DNA from: Sphingomonas sp. IC081
GTDB lineage: Bacteria > Pseudomonadota > Alphaproteobacteria > Sphingomonadales > Sphingomonadaceae
Direction: 5' to 3'
Assembly (NCBI RefSeq): GCF_006874585.1
Contig: NZ_CP029763.1
Span: 172,203 to 236,202 of the forward strand
DNA length: 64,000 nt
The notes beneath the pieces are model-generated. The model worked only from the letters and a program-made list of their open reading frames with translations. It was not told where the DNA came from and searched no databases. The translations under genes and the position numbers were made by a program. Shown here one piece after another: positions 34,184-43,790 of this stretch. The number at the start of each line of letters is the position of its first letter. The first letter of the stretch is position 1.

Positions 34184-35728
34184 ATGGCCATCGCCTTATC
34201 CTCGCCGGCGGCGCCTGCCGCTCCGCTCACCGGCACCCGGCTGCTGCTGGCGGCGCTGGCCGTGGGGCTCGGAAACTTCCTGGTGGTGCTGGACACCACC
34301 ATCGCCAATGTCTCGGTCCCGACCATCGCCGGCGCGCTCGGCGTGTCCTCGAGCCAGGGCACCTGGGTCATTACGTCCTACGCGGTGGCCGAAGCCATTA
34401 CCGTGCCGCTCACCGGCTGGCTCGCCAAGCGGTTCGGGACCCAGCGGGTCTTCATCACCTGCTATCTGTCGTTCGCCGTGATCTCGCTGCTGTGCGGGCT
34501 CGCCACCTCGATGGGGATGCTGATCGGCGGCCGCGTGCTGCTCGGCCTCGTCGGTGGCCCGATCATGCCGCTCTCGCAGATGCTGCTGCTGCGTATGTTC
34601 CCGCCGGAAAAGGCCACGCTGGCTACGACGATCTGGGCGATGACGACGCTCGTCGGCCCGGTTGCGGGACCCATTCTAGGCGGGATCATTTGCGACAGCA
34701 TCGGCTGGGAATGGATCTTCTTCATCAAGGTGCCGATCGCCGCCGGCGGGGGGCTCGCGGTCCTGTATTTCCTGCGTGGCCAGGCCGATCCGACCGCACG
34801 CGCCTTTATCGACAAGGTCGGGCTGGCGCTGCTTATCGTCTGGGTCGCGGCGCTGCAGATCATGCTCGACGAGGGCCGCAACCACGACTGGTTCGCCTCC
34901 GCAGAAATCCGTGTCCTCGCGGCTGTCGCCGCGGTCGGATTTGTCGCCTTCCTGATCTGGGAGCTCACCGAGAAGCATCCGATCGTCAATCTGCGGATAT
35001 TCCGGCATCGCGGGTTCGTCGCGTCATCGATCACTTACACCGTGGCGTTCGGCGCCTATTTCGCGACGCTCGTCATCCTGCCGCTCTGGTTACAGCAGAA
35101 TATGGGCTATACCGCCACATGGGCGGGGTACGCCACCGGCGTGGTCGGCATCTTCGCCATCCTCTCCGCGCCGATGGTCGGCAAGGCGGTCGAGACCTAT
35201 GATCCGCGCCTGATCGTGTCCCTGGGCGTGCTTGGGCTCGGCCTGACCACCGCGTGGCGCGTCTTCTTCAACCAGGACGTGACCTTCCTCCAGATGGCGT
35301 GGCCGACGCTCATCACGGGGCCGTTCATCGTGATGTTCTTCGTTCCGGTGACCGGCCTTGCGATGGCCAGCGTATCACCTGACGAACAGGCTGACGCTGC
35401 CGGCATATCCAACTTCATGCGCACGCTGGGCGGTGCCTTTGCGACTTCGCTGGTGCAGACGCAATGGGCCAACGCGGCGCGTGAAAACCAGACTGAACTG
35501 GCTGGCGCGATGCCGCAGGGGCAGGCGGTGATCGACGGCATGGTGTCCAGCGGCGCAACGCCGCAAGCCGCGACCGCGTCGCTCACGCATCTCGTCGAAT
35601 CCCAAAGCGTGATGCTCGCCACCCTCGATGTCTTCGCGCAGGTAGCCTTTGTCTTCGTCATCGCGGCCCTGCTCATCTGGTTCGTGCCGAAACCCAAGGG
35701 GCCGATCGACACGAGCGGAGCGCATTGA
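34184..35728 (+). CDS. EmrB-type MFS drug efflux permease (DHA2, 14 helices)
   Basis: 514-aa inner-membrane proton antiporter of the DHA2 family. VVLDTTIANVSVPTIAG is the helix-1 signature motif D1, GWLAKRFGTQRVF is motif A, and a motif-C-like glycine-rich helix is present (VGPVAGPILGG). Fourteen hydrophobic segments fit the length. It is third in the outer-membrane factor-EmrA-EmrB operon, 19 bases after the adaptor. It exports lipophilic compounds; with TetR control, an aromatic pollutant or intermediate is a plausible inducer and substrate. Confidence 0.93.
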   Translation: MAIALSSPAAPAAPLTGTRLLLAALAVGLGNFLVVLDTTIANVSVPTIAGALGVSSSQGTWVITSYAVAEAITVPLTGWLAKRFGTQRVFITCYLSFAVISLLCGLATSMGMLIGGRVLLGLVGGPIMPLSQMLLLRMFPPEKATLATTIWAMTTLVGPVAGPILGGIICDSIGWEWIFFIKVPIAAGGGLAVLYFLRGQADPTARAFIDKVGLALLIVWVAALQIMLDEGRNHDWFASAEIRVLAAVAAVGFVAFLIWELTEKHPIVNLRIFRHRGFVASSITYTVAFGAYFATLVILPLWLQQNMGYTATWAGYATGVVGIFAILSAPMVGKAVETYDPRLIVSLGVLGLGLTTAWRVFFNQDVTFLQMAWPTLITGPFIVMFFVPVTGLAMASVSPDEQADAAGISNFMRTLGGAFATSLVQTQWANAARENQTELAGAMPQGQAVIDGMVSSGATPQAATASLTHLVESQSVMLATLDVFAQVAFVFVIAALLIWFVPKPKGPIDTSGAH

Positions 35729-36510
35729 CCATGGCCGGCGCGACGCCCCTGCGTTCGAGCCTGCACCAAAATCTCTCCGATTGCGCGGCAGCCTCTCGAC
35801 CTCGCCCGCGCCCCGTCATGGCAGCCATAAGCCCGTGGGGGACCGATATGGCCCTGCGCCGCTTGCGGCTGCCTGCCTGCCAGCCCAACGCCCCCGATCC
35901 CGGCGATCCCTCCCTTACCCCCCTCGCCGGGCCGGGCTGGCAGGCCCTTCTTTCTTGAGACAGGATAGGGATTTCGCTGTTCTCGATCTGGCCGGGTCAT
36001 CAGCGTCTCTGGCCGGCAGCGGCACTCGGCGCTGTGGCGAAGCCTTGGGCCTATGGCCCGGGGATAGTCCGGGCGGAAGTTTTCCGGTCGACCTGACCCC
36101 GCTTGAAGAAAGCGCGGCCCTCCTTGGCATCATGGACGGAGTGAACGGACGGAGAATCCGTCCATCCGAACCGACTGGCCGCTTCTCGGCGCTGGTGCGC
36201 TTTGTCTTCGAACCCGATACCTTGCCTCCGCTCGCCAACCCCAGGCTCGAGGCGATACGAAGCCTCGCAATGCACAGCGTCGCCCGGACAAGCGGCAAGA
36301 ACGCTCCCCCAGACACCCATATCCTTGATGTCGAGCTTGTCCGCGCTGTCCGCTGCTTCCTTGACCTCAGAACCGTCGATGCTGACCGTCTGAAAACATT
36401 CGGGTCTCAAGGAAGGTGAGCCGGCTGCGTCTGTCAACCGGCGAGGGTTTTACGCCGGTTCAAGGGCTCTTTTTCGGTAGGGTCATGCGGTTCAGGCAGA
36501 TTAACGCATT
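35729..36510. other. Gene-poor stretch downstream of the efflux operon
   Basis: 782 bases. A plus-strand frame runs through much of it; an ATG at 36132 would give a 95-aa product with DTLPPLANPRLEAIRSLA, a short pattern I associate with small sphingomonad proteins of unknown function. It has no ribosome site, so I do not call a gene. A strong hairpin lies at 36436-36460. Confidence 0.4.
36436..36460 (+). terminator. Candidate intrinsic terminator
   Basis: AACCGGCG and CGCCGGTT form a perfect 8-bp stem with a 9-base loop, and a TCTTTTTC tract begins 8 bases further on. The gap between stem and T-run is longer than ideal. It could end transcripts from the efflux side. Confidence 0.45.
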
Positions 36511-37854
36511 ATGACTCATTGTCTTGATAGGACGGTTGCGAACGGCGACCTCGAACAGCCAAGAGGCGGACCGGCGTTGAAGCTGACGAGAACATTGCGC
36601 CGGAGCGCCAGCGGGCAGCGCTCCATGCGGCCAGGGCGTAACGCTGCCTATATTTTCAGCACGCTTCTCGCTGTGCTGGCGCTCTGTCCTGCACGGGCCG
36701 AGGCCGCGCCCGATATTCTCATCAGCGATGTGGGACAAATCGATGCCGATGGCAGATTGTGTGTCGAACTGCGCATATTGAACGGCGACGAGCAGGCGCA
36801 GATCGTGACGTTGCCCGACAGGATCGAGGCCCGCATCGAAACGCACGGCGAATCCCGTTCTGTCTGGCTCGAGCGCGCGCCCGGGACAGGCGCAAGCCTT
36901 TCTGTTCCGGCTGCTGGTTTTGCGCCTGCGAGCTACCGGGCGAGGCTTGCGCCAAGCGCCGACTTCGATCACGCGATCCTCTCGATTCCGGCCTGGAGCG
37001 GCCGCGGCGTTGCGATCGCGCTTCGTCCCTCTTCCGAAACGACCGGGCCTGTCGCGATGGAAACCGCGGCTATGGCCGAGGCGCCGCAGATGCCGCAGGC
37101 CGCGCCGTCTCCCGCCGACCGTAGTGTCGGCAACAGCTTCCTCTCCAATCTCTCGGCCTATGAACCAATCTATGCGGTCTATGGTCCCGGCACCGATAGC
37201 GAAGCACGGATCCAGATCAGCTTCAAATATCAGCTCTTCGGATCCCGGCAGGCTGACGGCCTGCCGCACAGCTGGCGCGATGGGCTGCACTTCGCCTACA
37301 CGCAGCGCATGTTCTGGGACGTCAGCGCGAAATCGTCGCCCTTCCGGAATATCGATTTTCAGCCGGAGCTCTTCTACCTCACCCCTTCGGCCACGCTGGC
37401 GAGCGGCGTAGCGCTGAGCGCACAGGCCGGCCTGCGTCACGAATCCAACGGTCGCGACGGCCCGGATTCGCGCAGTTTCAACACATTCTATATCGCACCC
37501 ATGGCGGCCTTTCCGCTCGGCGGGAATTATCGCCTGACGGTGGCGCCCCGCCTGTCGCTCTTCATCGGGGACAAGTCGGACAACCCCGACATTGCCCGCT
37601 ATCGGGGCAATGGCGCCTTGTTCGTGGAACTGGGTGATCCCGCCGGCCTTCGGCTGTCGGCCAATGGGCGCCTCAATCTCGATAGCGGCAAGGGGGCGGT
37701 CGCGGCGGACCTGTCCTATCCGCTGCCACGCCTCCTCGGGGGAGGACCGGACTTCTATCTGTTCGCCCAGAGCTTTGCGGGCTATGGCGAGAATCTGCTC
37801 GATTATGATCGCAAGGTAAGGCGTGTCCGGGTCGGAGTCGCACTGGTTCGATAG
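36511..37854 (+). CDS. Outer-membrane phospholipase A (OMPLA-like) with N-terminal extension
   Basis: Up to 447 aa. The C-terminal barrel has the OMPLA active site: His310 and Ser312 in HESNGRD, and Asn324 in RSFNTFY, spaced exactly like His142/Ser144/Asn156 of E. coli PldA. The final strand KVRRVRVGVALVR is also typical. Before the barrel lies an unusual domain of about 130 residues (70-200) with a Pro/Ala-rich linker, absent from short OMPLA proteins. A signal-like segment ends near AEA (65-67). The exact start is uncertain: the ATG at 36511 or 36625 and a TTG at 36577 are all possible. It hydrolyses glycerophospholipids when the outer membrane is disturbed. Confidence 0.85.
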   Translation: MTHCLDRTVANGDLEQPRGGPALKLTRTLRRSASGQRSMRPGRNAAYIFSTLLAVLALCPARAEAAPDILISDVGQIDADGRLCVELRILNGDEQAQIVTLPDRIEARIETHGESRSVWLERAPGTGASLSVPAAGFAPASYRARLAPSADFDHAILSIPAWSGRGVAIALRPSSETTGPVAMETAAMAEAPQMPQAAPSPADRSVGNSFLSNLSAYEPIYAVYGPGTDSEARIQISFKYQLFGSRQADGLPHSWRDGLHFAYTQRMFWDVSAKSSPFRNIDFQPELFYLTPSATLASGVALSAQAGLRHESNGRDGPDSRSFNTFYIAPMAAFPLGGNYRLTVAPRLSLFIGDKSDNPDIARYRGNGALFVELGDPAGLRLSANGRLNLDSGKGAVAADLSYPLPRLLGGGPDFYLFAQSFAGYGENLLDYDRKVRRVRVGVALVR

Positions 37855-37885
37855 CAAAGCGCCGTCTCCGCCACAGGAGAAGCAC

Positions 37886-38323
37886 ATGACGAAGGTTCCA
37901 GGCCAACAGTTCCGGTTGAGGATCGCTCTCGGCATCGCCGCCGCGCTTTTCATTGCGACCATGCCAGCCAGCCTCTCGGCAACCGGCACTTCGTTCGGAA
38001 CCTGGTCCAATCCGCAAGGCTCCGTGCATGTGCGGGTGGAACCGTGCGGCAGCGAGATGTGCGGGGTTGTTATCTGGGCCAATGACAAGGCGAAGGCGGA
38101 TGCGCGCCGTGGCGGCACCGATCCGCTGATCGGCTCCGCTCTGTTCCGCGGGTTCGTTCAGGAACGGCCCGGTGTGTGGCGCGGCCGTGTGTTCGTGCCC
38201 GATATCGGCAAGACCTTTTCCGGCACAATCAGCGTGATCGACGACGACCATGTGCGCGGCGCGGGATGTCTCGTTGGCCGGATCGGCTGCCGCTCACAGA
38301 TATGGACCCGGCGGAAGCGGTAG
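37886..38323 (+). CDS. DUF2147-family exported protein
   Basis: 145 aa with a signal peptide (LGIAAALFIATMPASLSATG). The mature part matches the DUF2147 pattern: GTWSNPQGSVHVRVEPCG, then CGVVIW, a central PLIGSALFRGF and a C-terminal beta segment ending in SQIW. Such periplasmic proteins are common in proteobacteria; their function is not established. AGGAGA precedes the ATG at 37886; the frame opens earlier inside the phospholipase gene. It lies 31 bases after that gene and is probably co-transcribed. Confidence 0.85.
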   Translation: MTKVPGQQFRLRIALGIAAALFIATMPASLSATGTSFGTWSNPQGSVHVRVEPCGSEMCGVVIWANDKAKADARRGGTDPLIGSALFRGFVQERPGVWRGRVFVPDIGKTFSGTISVIDDDHVRGAGCLVGRIGCRSQIWTRRKR

Positions 38324-38346
38324 CCGACGGGCGCTGCCGGTCGGCT
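38322..38346 (+). terminator. Candidate terminator hairpin after DUF2147 gene
   Basis: AGCCGAC and GTCGGCT form a 7-bp stem starting at the stop codon of the DUF2147 gene, with an 11-base loop that can itself partly pair. Only a weak T-rich tail follows. Confidence 0.4.
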
Positions 38347-38505
38347 GTTCTCGATCTTTGCCTCAGCAGTGGGTTACGGCAGCAGCGGAAGCGGTTTCCA
38401 ATAGATTTCGATATTGAAAGGCTGGACGCAGGTTCGCAATTCGGCGACTGCCCTGGTCTCCGCCGATGAAGGTCCTCCATCAGCGGAGTGCCCGGACGCC
38501 AAGGC

Positions 38506-39559
38506 TCAGAAGTCGATGACGACCTTCATCGCCTTTTCGGCAGCCGAGTTCTTGAACACATCATAAGCCTTCGGCAGTTCGGAGAAGGCGAAGTGGTGCG
38601 TCACCAGCTTTTCCATCGGGAACTTGCCCGCACAGCAGGTCTTGAGCAGCATCGCGGTGGTGTTGGCGTTGACCAGGCCCGTCGTGATGGTGAGGTTCCT
38701 GATCCACAGCTTGTCGAGCGCGAACGTGACCGGATGACCGTGGACGCCGACATTGGCGAGATGGCCGCCCTCTTTCACCACTTGCTGGCAAATGTTCCAG
38801 GTCGCCTCGGCGCCGACCGCTTCGATCGCGCAGTCCACGCCCCGCCCTTCGGTGAGTTCGAGGATCTTGCTCGCGGCATCCTCCGCGCCCGAGTTGATCG
38901 TGTCGGTTGCACCCAGATCGCGCGCCAGCGCGAGGCGATTATCGTCGAGATCGACCAGGATGATCCGCGACGGCGAATAAAGCTGCGCGGTCAGCAGGCA
39001 GCCCATGCCCACCGGCCCGGAGCCGATGATGGCCACCGTGTCGCCGGGCTTGATGTCACCATTCTGCACGCCGATCTCATGCGCCGTCGGCAGGGCGTCC
39101 GAGAGCATCACGGCGACATCCTCGTCGAGTTCGGGCGGAAGCAGGTAGAGCGAATTGTCGGCGAAGGGGACGCGGACATATTCCGCCTGCGTCCCGTCGA
39201 TCATATAGCCGAAGATCCAGCCGCCGCCGTTGCGGCAATGGGCATAGAGTTGCTTCTGGCAATTCTCGCAGGTGCCGCAGCGGCTGACGCAGGAAAGGAT
39301 GACCTTGTCGCCCTTGCTGAAGTTCTTCACTGCCGAGCCGACATCCTCGATCACCCCGATGCCTTCATGGCCCAGGATGCGGCCGTTGAACGCGCCGCTT
39401 CGCTCGATCTGCGTCTGCTCGATCTCGGGGTTCTTGCCCTTCCAGATGCCGAGGTCGGTCCCGCAGATGGTCGTTTTCACCATGCGGACGAGGACGTCGG
39501 TGGTTTCGATGAGCGCGGGCTTGTCACGCTCCTCGAAGCGGATATCGTTGGCGCCGTAA
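38506..39559 (-). pseudogene. Zinc-dependent alcohol dehydrogenase, start removed by transposon
   Basis: Medium-chain dehydrogenase. Catalytic zinc ligands are in TTICGTD and GHEG, the structural zinc set is CGTCENCQKQLYAHC, and the NAD motif is GSGPVGMGC. From the ATG at 39483 an intact 325-aa frame remains. Upstream, the same frame continues as YYGANDIRFEERDKPALIE, the normal N-terminal strand of this family, until it hits the transposon end at 39560. About the first five or six codons and the true start are missing, and they are not found across the transposon. Expression could only begin inside the transposon or at the internal ATG, losing the first strands. Probably non-functional. Confidence 0.75.
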
Positions 39560-39595
39560 TAGGGGGCGTTTGCGGGAGGGGGCGGAATCCTACGC
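39560..39595 (+). repeat. Tn3 left inverted repeat
   Basis: 36 bases beginning TAGGGGGCGTTTGCGG, perfectly complementary to 43785-43820. A purine-rich GGGAGGGGGCGG block lies in the middle. Tn3-family ends usually start with GGGG, so the leading TA may be target sequence that happens to match on both sides. Confidence 0.9.
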
Positions 39596-39625
39596 CAAGC
39601 TCGCCCAGATAGCCGGCGCGAGATC

Positions 39626-40156
39626 TTACTTGTTGCTGCCTTCTACGGTCGCGCCAGAAAGGCGACGGCTCAGTTCTATCCGGCGATGGCTACGCATTTT
39701 GAAGGTGTCTGGCCCAACGCGCCGATACTCAATGAAGCCGAGAGAACGCCAAAATCGCTCTGCCGCTTCATTCGCTTCCAGCACGGCCAACCGAATCTCT
39801 GTGGCACCTCTCGCAGCGGCCCAGCTTTCGACCGTCGAGTAAATTGAGCGTCCGACGCCACGACCACGCTGTGCGGCATCTACGATCATGAAGCCGAGAT
39901 ACCATGTGCCATCACGCGGATAATCGCGGAGGATGGCCGCGATTGCATATAGGCCGCCAGGCCCCTTCCATCCCAGGACAGCTTGATTGTGGGCGCTCTT
40001 TTCGGGCGGCACATCGGAGAAAAGCTCGCGAGCATCGTCCAGCGTGGGCGCGGCCCCGTCCTGCAACAGGAAATAGTCGCTGCAACGGTTGTACAGGTCT
40101 GCAACGTCTGCGGCGTCCGCTTGGGTAAGTTTGATCGGGGCTCCCGTCATCATCAT
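39626..40156 (-). CDS. GNAT-family N-acetyltransferase, transposon passenger
   Basis: 176 aa. The acetyl-CoA-binding motif A is in MIVDAAQRGRGVGRSIY, followed by the helix-strand VESWAAARGATEIRLAVLEAN and the C-terminal FWRSLGFIEYRRV. It is not one of the named aminoglycoside acetyltransferases by eye; its substrate may be a small amine, antibiotic or peptide. Its start overlaps the resolvase stop by 4 bases, so it is translated with the resolvase. Three ATG codons in a row (MMM) make the exact start uncertain. Confidence 0.88.
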   Translation of the reverse strand: MMMTGAPIKLTQADAADVADLYNRCSDYFLLQDGAAPTLDDARELFSDVPPEKSAHNQAVLGWKGPGGLYAIAAILRDYPRDGTWYLGFMIVDAAQRGRGVGRSIYSTVESWAAARGATEIRLAVLEANEAAERFWRSLGFIEYRRVGPDTFKMRSHRRIELSRRLSGATVEGSNK

Positions 40157-40773
40157 CGCGTTTTGGCAGCAAGCACGCGCTGACCGTAATCCCGGAGTTC
40201 CCCGTTGGGACCGACATAGCGGTAGAGAGTGACGCGCTCGATCCCGAGTTCCTTGCAGAGGTCGGAAACGGACGTGTCGCGTTGGGCCATAGCAGCCTGA
40301 GCGAGCCGCACCTGGGCCTTGGAGAGGGCGAACTTGCGGCCACCCTTGCGTCCCCGCGCGCGGGCAGCGGCCAGGCCAGCCATGGTGCGCTCGCGGATCA
40401 TATCCCGCTCAAACTCCGCCAGTGTGGCAAAAATGCCGAACACCATCCGGCCCGATGGCGTCGTGGTGTCGATCTGCGCGCCCTTGCCGGTGAGCACCCG
40501 CAGACCGATACCGCGATCCGACAGATTCTGCACCGTGCTGACCAGGTGGGTGAGCGTTCGGCCGAGCCGGTCGAGCTTCCAAACGATGAGGACATCGCCG
40601 TCGCGCAACGATTTCAGGCAGGCGGCAAGACCGGGGCGATCATCACGGCTACCGGATGCACGATCATCATAGATATTGCCTGGCTCGACACCGGCAGCGC
40701 GAAGGGCATCGTGCTGCAGGTCGAGCGACTGCGAGCCGTCGGCTTTGGACACGCGGGCGTAGCCGATCAGCAT
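40153..40773 (-). CDS. tnpR: Serine resolvase (TnpR)
   Basis: 206 aa. Catalytic Ser9 is in IGYARVS; the resolvase core continues with VWKLDRLGRTLTHLV and the long E-helix FATLAEFERDMIRERTMAG. The C-terminal helix-turn-helix SVSDLCKELGIERVTLYRYV binds the res site. It resolves cointegrates formed during replicative transposition. It is divergent from the transposase across 125 bases, which should hold the res site and both promoters, with TnpR also acting as repressor. Confidence 0.94.
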   Translation of the reverse strand: MLIGYARVSKADGSQSLDLQHDALRAAGVEPGNIYDDRASGSRDDRPGLAACLKSLRDGDVLIVWKLDRLGRTLTHLVSTVQNLSDRGIGLRVLTGKGAQIDTTTPSGRMVFGIFATLAEFERDMIRERTMAGLAAARARGRKGGRKFALSKAQVRLAQAAMAQRDTSVSDLCKELGIERVTLYRYVGPNGELRDYGQRVLAAKTR

Positions 40774-40898
40774 GGATCACAAACGAAGGTTTGAGGCGGT
40801 GACGAACATGAGCACATAAGATTGGGCTATTGTGTATCTTAACCAGCATCTCAATCAAGCTATCTCAAACCGTAGCTCGGAAAGAATAAGGAGCATGT
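40774..40898. promoter_or_regulatory. Probable res site and divergent promoters of the transposon
   Basis: 125 bases between tnpR and tnpA. The region is AT-richer than the flanks and contains the near-repeated segments GTATCTTAACCAGCATCTCA and GCTATCTCAAACCGTAGCTC, which could be resolvase subsites. Position is the main evidence. Confidence 0.5.
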
Positions 40899-43790
40899 AT
40901 GCCGCGTCGCGTGACCCTGACCGATCGACAGCGCGAGGCGCTGCTTCACTTGCCGGTCGATCAAGGTGAGCTGCTGCGGCACTATACCCTCAGCGATGAG
41001 GATCTCGGGCATATCCGCCAGCGCCGGCGCGCCCACAATCGTTTTGGCTTCGCGCTGCAACTGTGCGTCCTGCGCTACCCGGGCCGGGTGCTCGCTCCTG
41101 GCGAGTTGATCCCGGCGCAGGTATCGGATTTCATCGCGGCCCAGCTCGGCCTGACCAGCGACGATCTACTCCTCTATGCCGCGCGCGAGGAGACCCGGCA
41201 CGAGCATCTGGCGGACCTTCGCCGAATCTACGGCTATCGCTCCTTTTCGGGGCGGGGCGCACGGGATTTGCGCGAATGGATCGCTCGGGAAGCCGAGGCG
41301 GCGACATCGAATGAGGATCTTGCCCGTCGCTTCGTTGCGGAGTGTCGCCGCACCCGCACGATCCTTCCCGGCTCCTCGACGATCGAGCGCCTTTGCGCCG
41401 ATGCGCTGGTTGAGGCCGAGCGCCGGATCGAGGATCTTATCGCCCATCGCATCACGCCAACCCTGAGCGAGAATTTGGCTCACCTGTTGGAGGATACGGT
41501 GGATGGTCGCGTCACGCGCTTCGTATGGCTGCGACAGTTCGAGGTTGGCGCAAATTCAGCAGCCGCTAACCGGCTGATGGATCGACTGGAATATCTTCAA
41601 AGGTTCGATCTTCCGGCGGATTTGCTGGACGGCGTGCCGGCGCATCGTGTGACCCGGCTTCGCCGGCAGGGCGAGCGCTATTACGCCGACGGCATGCGTG
41701 ATCTGCCCGAAGACAGGCGGCTTGCGATCCTCGCTGTCTGCACCCTGGAATGGCGGTCATCGCTGGCCGATGTCATCGTGGAGACCCACGATCGCATCGT
41801 AGGCCGTCTCTATCGGGCCTCCGAACGCCTTTGCAACACCAGGATCGCCGACGAAAAGGCGGCCGTTCGGGACACGCTGAAGTCCTTTGCCGAAATCGGT
41901 GGTGCTTTGCTTGGAGCGCAGGACGATGGCACGGCCCTGGACGGGATAATCGCCACCGGGCCTGGCTGGGAACGGTTCAGAACCCTTGTCGCCACGGCCT
42001 CCGCGCTGACCAACGTGCTCGCGGCCGACCCGCTCAGCCGTGTGCTGGACGGCTATCACCGTTTCCGCCTCTACGCGCCCAGGATGCTGCGCCTGCTCGA
42101 CATGCAGGCGGCGCCGATCGCCACGCCTCTTCTGGCGGCCGTTGCGATGCTGCGTAACGGGATCAAGGTCGATCCGCCGGTGGATTTTCTACGTCCCAAC
42201 TCGAAATGGCATCGTCATCTTTGCGCTGAGCCCAGCGGCGACCACCGGCTTTGGGAAATCGCGGTGCTGTTCCACATCCGCGACGCCTTCCGGTCCGGTG
42301 ACATATGGTTGGCGGGATCGCGCCGCTATGGCGACCTCAAGCAGCTTCTGGTCCCGCCACAGGCGATAGAGCAGACCGCGCGGCTCGCCGTGCCGCTGCG
42401 ACCCGGCGAATGGCTGGCCGAGCGCAGGGCTCGACTGGATACACGGCTGAAGGAGTTTGGCCGCGCGGCGCGAACCGGCACGATCCCAGGCGGCATCATC
42501 GAGAACGGCAAGCTGCACATCGACAAGCTGAGGGCCGACACGCCCGAAGGGGCCGAGGATCTCGTGCTCGATCTCTATCAACAGCTCCCGCCCGCGAGGA
42601 TCACCGATCTGTTGCTGGAAGTCGATGAGCGAACCGGATTTTCCGAGGCGTTCACGCATCTGCGCACCGGCGCGCCCTGCAGCGACCGGATCGGCCTGAT
42701 GAACGTGTTGCTGGCGGAAGGCGTCAATCTCGGTTTGCGCAAGATGGCGGCGGCGACCAACACGCACAGCTTCTGGGAATTGCTGCGGATCGCGCGCTGG
42801 CATGTCGAAGGCAGCGCCTATGATCGGGCGCTCGCCATGATCGTGGAGGCCCACGCCGCCCTGCCCATGGCCGCCTTCTGGGGACAAGGGCAATCGGCAT
42901 CCAGCGACGGGCAGTTCTTCCTTGCTACCGAGCAGGGCGAGGCGATGAATCTGATCAACGCGAAATATGGCAACGTCCCGGGCCTCAAGGGATACAGCCA
43001 TGTGTCCGATCAATATGCGCCGTTCGCAACCCAGGTGATCCCGGCAACGGTCAGCGAGGCTCCCTATATCCTGGACGGGCTGCTCATGAATGACGCGGGC
43101 CGCCGCGTTCGCCAGCATTTTGCCGACACGGGCGGCTTCACCGATCATGTGTTCGCCGCCTGCGCCTTGCTCGGCTACAGGTTCGCCCCCCGTATCCGCG
43201 ATCTCCCTCAGAAAAGACTCTATGCCTTCACGCCCAACGCGACGCCGGCCAATGTGCGAGCGCTGGTCGGAGGTAAGATCAATGAACCGCTCATCGAGCG
43301 CAACTGGCCCGACATCCTGCGCATCATGGCGACGATCGCAGCGGGGATCGTCGCCCCCAGCCAGATTCTTCGCAAGCTCGCCTCTTACCCGCGCCAGAAT
43401 GAGCTGGCCCTCGCATTGCGAGAGGTGGGCCGCATCGAGCGAACCCTGTTCATGATCGACTGGATTCTTGATGCCGGCCTCCAGCGCCAGGCTCAGATCG
43501 GCCTCAACAAGGGTGAGGCCCACCACGCCCTAAAGCGCGCCATCAGCTTCCACCGCCGAGGTGAAATCCGGGATCGATCCGGCGAAGGCCAGCACTATCG
43601 CATCGCCGGAATGAACCTGCTCGCCGCCATCATCATATTCTGGAACACCATGAAGCTCGGCGAGGTCGTCAATACCCGGGCCGCCAGCGGTACCCATATC
43701 GCGCCTGATCTACTCGCCCACGTCTCGCCGTTGGGATGGGAACACATCAATCTAACCGGGGAATATCGCTGGCCCAAATCCTTAGCGTAG
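40899..43790 (+). CDS. tnpA: Tn3-family transposase (TnpA)
   Basis: 963 aa, full length for the family. The N-terminal DUF4158 region (LTDRQREALLHLPVDQGELLRHYTLSDEDL) is followed by the DDE_Tnp_Tn3 catalytic domain in the last 400 residues (GYSHVSDQYAPFATQVIPATVSEAPYILDGLL; RIERTLFMIDWILD; AISFHRRGEIRDRSGEGQHYRI). It acts on the 36-bp ends to move the element replicatively. The last two codons and stop lie inside the right inverted repeat, as is common in Tn3 elements. No frameshift is seen, so it is probably active. Confidence 0.95.
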   Translation: MPRRVTLTDRQREALLHLPVDQGELLRHYTLSDEDLGHIRQRRRAHNRFGFALQLCVLRYPGRVLAPGELIPAQVSDFIAAQLGLTSDDLLLYAAREETRHEHLADLRRIYGYRSFSGRGARDLREWIAREAEAATSNEDLARRFVAECRRTRTILPGSSTIERLCADALVEAERRIEDLIAHRITPTLSENLAHLLEDTVDGRVTRFVWLRQFEVGANSAAANRLMDRLEYLQRFDLPADLLDGVPAHRVTRLRRQGERYYADGMRDLPEDRRLAILAVCTLEWRSSLADVIVETHDRIVGRLYRASERLCNTRIADEKAAVRDTLKSFAEIGGALLGAQDDGTALDGIIATGPGWERFRTLVATASALTNVLAADPLSRVLDGYHRFRLYAPRMLRLLDMQAAPIATPLLAAVAMLRNGIKVDPPVDFLRPNSKWHRHLCAEPSGDHRLWEIAVLFHIRDAFRSGDIWLAGSRRYGDLKQLLVPPQAIEQTARLAVPLRPGEWLAERRARLDTRLKEFGRAARTGTIPGGIIENGKLHIDKLRADTPEGAEDLVLDLYQQLPPARITDLLLEVDERTGFSEAFTHLRTGAPCSDRIGLMNVLLAEGVNLGLRKMAAATNTHSFWELLRIARWHVEGSAYDRALAMIVEAHAALPMAAFWGQGQSASSDGQFFLATEQGEAMNLINAKYGNVPGLKGYSHVSDQYAPFATQVIPATVSEAPYILDGLLMNDAGRRVRQHFADTGGFTDHVFAACALLGYRFAPRIRDLPQKRLYAFTPNATPANVRALVGGKINEPLIERNWPDILRIMATIAAGIVAPSQILRKLASYPRQNELALALREVGRIERTLFMIDWILDAGLQRQAQIGLNKGEAHHALKRAISFHRRGEIRDRSGEGQHYRIAGMNLLAAIIIFWNTMKLGEVVNTRAASGTHIAPDLLAHVSPLGWEHINLTGEYRWPKSLA

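Noticed and set aside
36132..36419. Small plus-strand gene with DTLPPLANPRLEA
   Set aside because: No ribosome site or reliable family match; kept only as a note in the intergenic entry.
36460..38118. 552-residue antisense frame across the phospholipase and DUF2147 genes
   Set aside because: It crosses two genes with strong motifs on the plus strand and has none of its own.
42189..43526. 445-residue antisense frame in the Tn3 transposase
   Set aside because: The transposase is full length with its catalytic motifs; the antisense frame has no recognisable features.
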